A stretch of DNA of 17,973 bases. Source: DASWUZ01 sp036401395 (GTDB lineage: Bacteria; Acidobacteriota; Terriglobia; Terriglobales; Acidobacteriaceae). Below the pieces are notes generated by a model. It was not told where the DNA came from and ran no database searches. It saw only the letters and a list, made by a program, of their open reading frames with translations. The translations under genes and the position numbers were made by a program. Of the stretch, positions 14,176-17,973 are shown one piece after another. Positions within the stretch are counted from its first letter, which is position 1. Each line of letters begins with the position of its first letter. The DNA lies in the NCBI GenBank assembly GCA_036401395.1, contig DASWUZ010000068.1, forward strand, positions 1-17,973, written 5' to 3'.

Positions 14176-15426
14176 TCAAGGGCCAAGGCGAGTGTGCCTA
14201 GATCGAATCTTGGCGGATCGCCGATGGCGGGGTCGAAGGTGGTGCCTGGACGTCCTGGCTGGTTTGGGTGGTGGCGAAGGAAGCGGAGGCAACCCGGCCA
14301 CAGCAAGAAGGATTTTGTTGGCTGCATTGAACAGGTTTAAGTGGGAGTCGGCGGCACCATCGGTTGCGGCGAGGAATATGGCAGCCCGGGCGGAGTGGCT
14401 GATTGCGATATAGGTTTCGAAGCCGGCGCCGCCGCCCGTCTTTTCGACGATGTGCGAGGGGGAGTCGAGGGGCAGCAGGTGAATCCAGCCGAGGCCTACG
14501 CCGGTTGGCTCGCCGGCATGGTCTAGTCCCTTTTCGCTGACGAGATCTGCTGGAAGAATGTACACCGCCTGGGCTTGGCCATCCTGTGCGGGGATCGCGG
14601 GGCCGCCGGTCCCGAGCAGGTACTGTAGCCAGGTCGCCATATCGGTCGCGGTGGAGTAGAGGCCGGAGCTGCCCGCTGTGGCTTCTGTGACCGTGCAGGG
14701 GCCTTGGTCGTGGGCGCTTACGAGGAGACGGCTGCATTGTTCCGCGCTGGGAAAAAATGTTGTCTGCTGCATGTGAAGAGGGTTGAGCGTGCGTTGCGCG
14801 AGAAGCGCGGCGTATTGCTTGTGCGCGGCGGACGCTAGCGCGTCGCTGAGGAAATCGTAGCCAATATTTGAGTAGAGGGCAGCGGTGCCCGGAGGAGTGC
14901 GGAGGCGCTGTTTTGCCAGCCACCGCCAGCGTGTGCGGTAGTCGGGGTAGGTGAAGTGCGGGGTGCCGCGAGGTGCATTGCCGAGTTCGCGAGGGAGGCC
15001 GGAGGTGTGGGTCGCGAGTTCCACGAGGGTGATGGGCCGGTCGCGGCTGGGCACGATGCCCTTCGGTGCAGCGAAAATCTGCAGCGGATCGTCGAGGCGC
15101 ACAGTCTTGTTGGCGGCGAGCTTGGTCAGCACATCGGTGGTAAAGATCTTGGTGAGCGAACAGAGCCGCAACAGGGAGTCTTCGGTGGGGAGTTGATGGG
15201 AGTTCGGCGCAGTCTCGCCATACCCGCGAAAGAACACCAGGTTGCCGCGAACAACGACGAGGACCATTCCGGTGGAACCCGATTGAAGAAAGAGATCTTC
15301 GCCAAGAGCGCCTACGGATTGGAGGTCAGGGAGCGGCGTTTGCGGCGGCGCTAGGGCGAGCACCGATGTGAGAGGTAAGGCGAACAAGAGCGCGAGCGTC
15401 ATACGCAGCAATCTTGTATTGCTCAT
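14176..15426 (-). CDS. AmpH-like serine penicillin-binding protein (class C beta-lactamase fold)
   Basis: A 416-residue exported serine hydrolase. Residues 5-26 form a signal peptide. The catalytic triad motifs are Ser90-Leu-Thr-Lys93, Tyr185-Ser-Asn187 and Lys329-Thr-Gly331. The stretches LATHTSGLPRE, RWRWLAKQRL, PPGTAALYSNIGYDFL and GLYSTATDMATWLQYLL follow E. coli AmpH, a periplasmic DD-carboxypeptidase/endopeptidase with weak beta-lactamase activity. A role in peptidoglycan trimming is likely; other serine esterases of this fold remain possible. The last 37 residues (380-416) are abnormal: nine Arg, nine Pro and four His, beyond where the family fold should end. The gene starts 50 bases after obg with only a weak ribosome-binding site and may be read from the obg transcript. 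Its position between obg and an obg fragment suggests it arrived by recombination. Confidence 0.85.
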   Translation of the reverse strand: MSNTRLLRMTLALLFALPLTSVLALAPPQTPLPDLQSVGALGEDLFLQSGSTGMVLVVVRGNLVFFRGYGETAPNSHQLPTEDSLLRLCSLTKIFTTDVLTKLAANKTVRLDDPLQIFAAPKGIVPSRDRPITLVELATHTSGLPRELGNAPRGTPHFTYPDYRTRWRWLAKQRLRTPPGTAALYSNIGYDFLSDALASAAHKQYAALLAQRTLNPLHMQQTTFFPSAEQCSRLLVSAHDQGPCTVTEATAGSSGLYSTATDMATWLQYLLGTGGPAIPAQDGQAQAVYILPADLVSEKGLDHAGEPTGVGLGWIHLLPLDSPSHIVEKTGGGAGFETYIAISHSARAAIFLAATDGAADSHLNLFNAANKILLAVAGLPPLPSPPPKPARTSRHHLRPRHRRSAKIRSRHTRLGP

Positions 15427-15476
15427 CTTTGTCTTGCGCTCAAGTGAAGGGCTGGGTCAGGGCTGCAAAAATGCAT

Positions 15477-16538
15477 TCAGGCCCAGGGCGTTACTTCTTC
15501 TTCCGCCTTTACGGCTGCACGTTCCGATTCACGCAGGTGGTGGACGCGCTCGGCAATCGCGTACTTCAGGGCATCTATTCCGAGGCCGGTGACGGCTGAA
15601 ATGGCGTAGAGGGGCAGCTTCTTACGCTTCGCCATGGCTTGGAGCTTTTTCAGCTTGGCCGGATTGGCCACGTCTGCCTTGGACGCGGCGATCAGCATTG
15701 GCTTCTCCGCGAGGGCGTGCCCAAAGCTCTTCAATTCAGCCTGGATCACTTTGAAGTCTTCGACCGGGTCGGGCCGGCCGCCCCCGTCGGATACATCCAC
15801 GAGATGGACGAGAATGCGCGTGCGCTCGATGTGGCGCAGGAACTGCAGACCGAGTCCAGCCCCGAGATGAGCGCCCTCTATGAGACCCGGCATGTCCGCC
15901 ACGACGTAGCTCTCCTCGTGCGGCGGCTCTCCGACCGAGACCACCCCAAGATTCGGCTCCAAGGTCGTAAAGGGATAGTCGGCAATCTTGGGCCGCGCCG
16001 CGGAAAGCACGGAGATCAGCGTCGACTTGCCCACGTTAGGAAAGCCCACGAGGCCAACGTCTGCGAGCAGCTTCAGTTCGAGTCTGTAATTACGCTCTTC
16101 GCCGAGACGGCCCGGCTCGTGTTCGCGAGGGGCCTGATGGGTCGGGGTTGCAAAGTGCTGATTGCCGCGACCGCCGCGACCGCCCTTGGCGATGACGATG
16201 CGTTCGTCGGCGTGCTGGAAGTCGTGAACCAGCTCGCCGGTCTCATCGTCGTAGAGTGCGGTTCCAACCGGGACTCTGAGGACGATGTCTTCCCCCTCGC
16301 TCCCAGTGCAGTTTGACCCTTCGCCATGACGTCCGCGTTCGGCCTTATGTTCAGGATTGAAGCGGAAATGCACCAGCGTGTTGTGGCGCTCGCTCGACTC
16401 CATGAATACGTCACCGCCGCGACCGCCATCGCCACCCGAAGGGCCGCCACGGGGTACAAATTTCTCGCGCCGGAAGGCCACGCAACCGTTGCCGCCGTCC
16501 CCGGCCTTGATCCTGATTCGTGCTTCGTCGATAAACAT
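15477..16538 (-). CDS. obg: Obg/CgtA family ribosome-associated GTPase
   Basis: A 353-residue GTPase. The glycine-rich Obg fold spans residues 1-158 (KAGDGGNGCVAFRREKF, GGPSGGDGGRGG, GGRGGRGNQHFATP). The G domain follows: G1 GFPNVGKST (165-173), switch TT (191-192), G3 DMPG (215-218), G4 SKAD (286-289), G5 SAVTG (314-318). Obg binds the large ribosomal subunit and links GTP/ppGpp levels to ribosome assembly and growth; it is normally essential. G4 has Ser where most GTPases have Asn. The C-terminus ends in KAEEEVTPWA without a long acidic tail or OCT domain. GGAT five bases before the ATG is an acceptable ribosome-binding site. The usual upstream partners rplU and rpmA are absent; a divergent TonB-receptor gene lies there instead. 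A partial second copy of its 3' end lies 1.4 kb downstream. Confidence 0.97.
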   Translation of the reverse strand: MFIDEARIRIKAGDGGNGCVAFRREKFVPRGGPSGGDGGRGGDVFMESSERHNTLVHFRFNPEHKAERGRHGEGSNCTGSEGEDIVLRVPVGTALYDDETGELVHDFQHADERIVIAKGGRGGRGNQHFATPTHQAPREHEPGRLGEERNYRLELKLLADVGLVGFPNVGKSTLISVLSAARPKIADYPFTTLEPNLGVVSVGEPPHEESYVVADMPGLIEGAHLGAGLGLQFLRHIERTRILVHLVDVSDGGGRPDPVEDFKVIQAELKSFGHALAEKPMLIAASKADVANPAKLKKLQAMAKRKKLPLYAISAVTGLGIDALKYAIAERVHHLRESERAAVKAEEEVTPWA

Positions 16539-16782
16539 TGCTATCCATTAGTGTATCCAAAGGCGTATGCTGCTCGCACTCCCCCGCAAGCGCTGGTTTT
16601 TAGTCTGAAAATCTGCCGAAGCGCGATCGCTTTGGAGTAATCCTTCCCGGCTCCCATCCTCGCCGAGCGAAGTAACCACACAACGATTGGTGTCCGATTG
16701 CCGCGCTTCCTCGTTGGAGCATGTGTCACTCCGGACCTGGAACTTCGCTCATCACCTCTCAGGGTGAGCGTTGGAATCGAGG
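16539..16782. promoter_or_regulatory. Divergent intergenic region between obg and the receptor gene
   Basis: This 244-base region must hold the promoters of obg (minus) and the TonB-dependent receptor (plus). A minus-strand TACACT near 16551 resembles a -10 box but has no matching -35 box. A GCAAGCGCT sequence (16586-16594) shares nine bases with the palindrome upstream of the GH31 gene, but its right half is poor. No RNA gene or terminator is evident. Confidence 0.35.
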
Positions 16783-17973
16783 ATGGGCTCGATGGAACGA
16801 ATCATCGGCAGCGGTGGCGGCTTACCCGTCCGCTATGGACCTGGACACCGGATTCGTACACAGGTCTTGATAAGAGCTTTATCGTCGCTTGGGCTGGTTC
16901 TTGCCGCAAGCCTTCTGAGCCTCAGCCTTCCAAAGAAAGCATTTTCGCAGTCGACGACCACCGGGGCGGCCTCGGGGTCCGTCGTCGACCTCCAGCGGCG
17001 AGTCATTCCCGGCGCACAGGTGAAATTGCGCGCTCAGTCAACCGGCATAGAACGCGTAGGCACGACAGACGACAGCGGCGCCTTCCATTTTGCGGGACTC
17101 GAACCGGGCTTGTATTCGGTCGAGGCCAATGCCGGCGGATTCGCCGCGTGGCGCGCGGACACCCTGCTAGTCGAGGTCGGACGCCTGACCGAAGTGACCG
17201 CGCAACTCACGGTAGGCGGCCCGCAGCAGACGGTAGTTGTCAAAGCGAGCGACACCCCCGGCCTCGACACAACATCGGCCGCGATCTCAACCAACGTCGA
17301 CGTTATCTCGCTTGAAAACCTGCCCAGCAACGGCCGCCGCTGGTCCAACTTCGCTTTGCTCACCGAGGGCGTTACGCCAGACCAGAACGGCTACGGGCTC
17401 CTGAGCTTTCGCGGCATCAGCGTGCTGCTCAACAACAATACGGTCGACGGCGCCGACAACAACCAGGCCTTCTTCTCCGAGGAGCGTGGACGCACCCGCA
17501 TTGGCTATTCAACGACCCAGGTCTCCGTGCAGGAGTTCCAGGTAAACACCTCCAACTACTCCGCCGAATACGGCCGCGCTGCTGGAGGAGTCGTGAACAC
17601 CGTGACCCGGTCGGGCGGAAATCGTTTCCATGGGGAACTCTTCGCCTTTGACCGCGACAATATCCTCGGCGCAACCAATCCATTCACCACCCTCACCCAG
17701 CGGCAAACCAATGGGACATTCACCAGCCGCACCTATCGGCCGACCGATGTGCGCAAGCAGTGGGGCCTTGGCATAGGCGGCCCTATTCTGCCGGGAAAGA
17801 TGTTCTGGTTCATGGCTTACGACCAATATCTACGCGTCTTCCCAGGGATTGCACGCGCTTCCAGCCCCACACGGCTCTTTGCGCCGCCTTCAACGAAGGC
17901 AATCGATACCCTGGCCAATCGACTCGGCACGACCACGGCTGTCGCGGCGGCCGATTATCAATCTGTGCTCGAT
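16783..17973 (+). CDS. Oar-like TonB-dependent receptor, 3' end cut by the window
   Basis: 397 codons are visible and the frame is still open at the window end; family members exceed 1000 residues. After a basic N-terminal stretch a signal helix reads VLIRALSSLGLVLAASLLSL, likely cut after AFSQ. A carboxypeptidase-regulatory-like beta-sandwich follows at about 65-125 (GSVVDLQRRVIPGAQVKL, DDSGAFHFAGLEPGLYSVEA). The receptor plug comes next with ENLPSNGRRWSNFALLTEGV, FRGISVLLNNNTVDGADNN, VNTSNYSAEYGRAAGGVVN and TRSGGNRFHGE. This order is typical of the large TonB receptors expanded in Acidobacteriota, presumed to import glycans or other bulky nutrients; the ligand is unknown. The start is ATG 16783 (GGAA upstream) or ATG 16792 (GAGG about ten bases upstream). 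Either leaves an unusually long n-region before the signal helix. The gene diverges from obg. Confidence 0.92.
   Translation, partial: MGSMERIIGSGGGLPVRYGPGHRIRTQVLIRALSSLGLVLAASLLSLSLPKKAFSQSTTTGAASGSVVDLQRRVIPGAQVKLRAQSTGIERVGTTDDSGAFHFAGLEPGLYSVEANAGGFAAWRADTLLVEVGRLTEVTAQLTVGGPQQTVVVKASDTPGLDTTSAAISTNVDVISLENLPSNGRRWSNFALLTEGVTPDQNGYGLLSFRGISVLLNNNTVDGADNNQAFFSEERGRTRIGYSTTQVSVQEFQVNTSNYSAEYGRAAGGVVNTVTRSGGNRFHGELFAFDRDNILGATNPFTTLTQRQTNGTFTSRTYRPTDVRKQWGLGIGGPILPGKMFWFMAYDQYLRVFPGIARASSPTRLFAPPSTKAIDTLANRLGTTTAVAAADYQSVLD

Noticed and set aside
15446..15466. Repeated GGGCTG pair between ampH and obg as a terminator
   Set aside because: The two copies are direct, not inverted, so no stem can form.
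16586..16594. GCAAGCGCT upstream of obg as a second LacI-type operator
   Set aside because: Only the left half and core match; the right flank (GG) breaks the palindrome, and the neighbouring genes are not clear sugar targets.
1..17973. CRISPR array, tRNA/rRNA gene, intact insertion sequence or integrase
   Set aside because: I saw no regularly spaced repeats, no tRNA-like cloverleaf ends, and no transposase or integrase motifs on either strand. This was by eye only; a covariance-model scan would be decisive.

Overview
The window looks like chromosomal DNA of an Acidobacteriota member, probably class Terriglobia. This is inferred from protein families: an Oar-like TonB-dependent receptor with an N-terminal carboxypeptidase-regulatory-like domain, CcmF/CcmH/short CcmI genes with an unusual CcmH cysteine motif, several glycoside hydrolases, and moderately high G+C. 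No rRNA or tRNA gene is visible, so the assignment is tentative.

Layout, left to right. (1) 1-973: the 3' part of a Gfo/Idh/MocA oxidoreductase. (2) 1023-1588, minus strand: a parD-parE toxin-antitoxin pair just downstream of the cytochrome c maturation genes. (3) 1644-4534, minus strand: ccmF-ccmH-ccmI, tightly coupled. (4) 4638-10892: a sugar block. A cytoplasmic GH13 alpha-glucosidase and a trehalose-synthase-like GH13 protein diverge from a 124-base region. A secreted GH31 enzyme carrying a PA14 domain converges on the second GH13 gene, and the two stop codons overlap in one CTAG. A LacI-type palindrome lies upstream of the GH31 gene. (5) 11103-12395: an M29 aminopeptidase. (6) 12620-14005: an MHYT-GGDEF diguanylate cyclase. 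(7) 14031-16538, minus strand: obg GTPase, then an AmpH-like penicillin-binding protein, then a decayed second copy of the obg 3' end. (8) 16783 to the window end: the 5' part of the TonB-dependent receptor gene.

How the genes fit together. The GH31 enzyme probably trims alpha-linked sugars outside the cytoplasm, while the two GH13 enzymes act on malto-/isomalto-oligosaccharides and interconvert maltose and trehalose inside. The receptor may import a glycan, but nothing here ties it to the GH block. The ccm genes are only the heme-lyase end of the System I pathway; ccmABCDE are not in the window.

The most unusual feature is the obg region. The AmpH-like gene is bracketed by the intact obg 3' end and a frameshifted, roughly 69% identical direct copy of its last 45 or so codons. 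The AmpH-like protein ends in an odd Arg/Pro-rich tail whose stop codon lies 9 bases before that copy. This looks like a recombination scar from insertion or duplication. I found no clear evidence of a wholly new multi-gene system.
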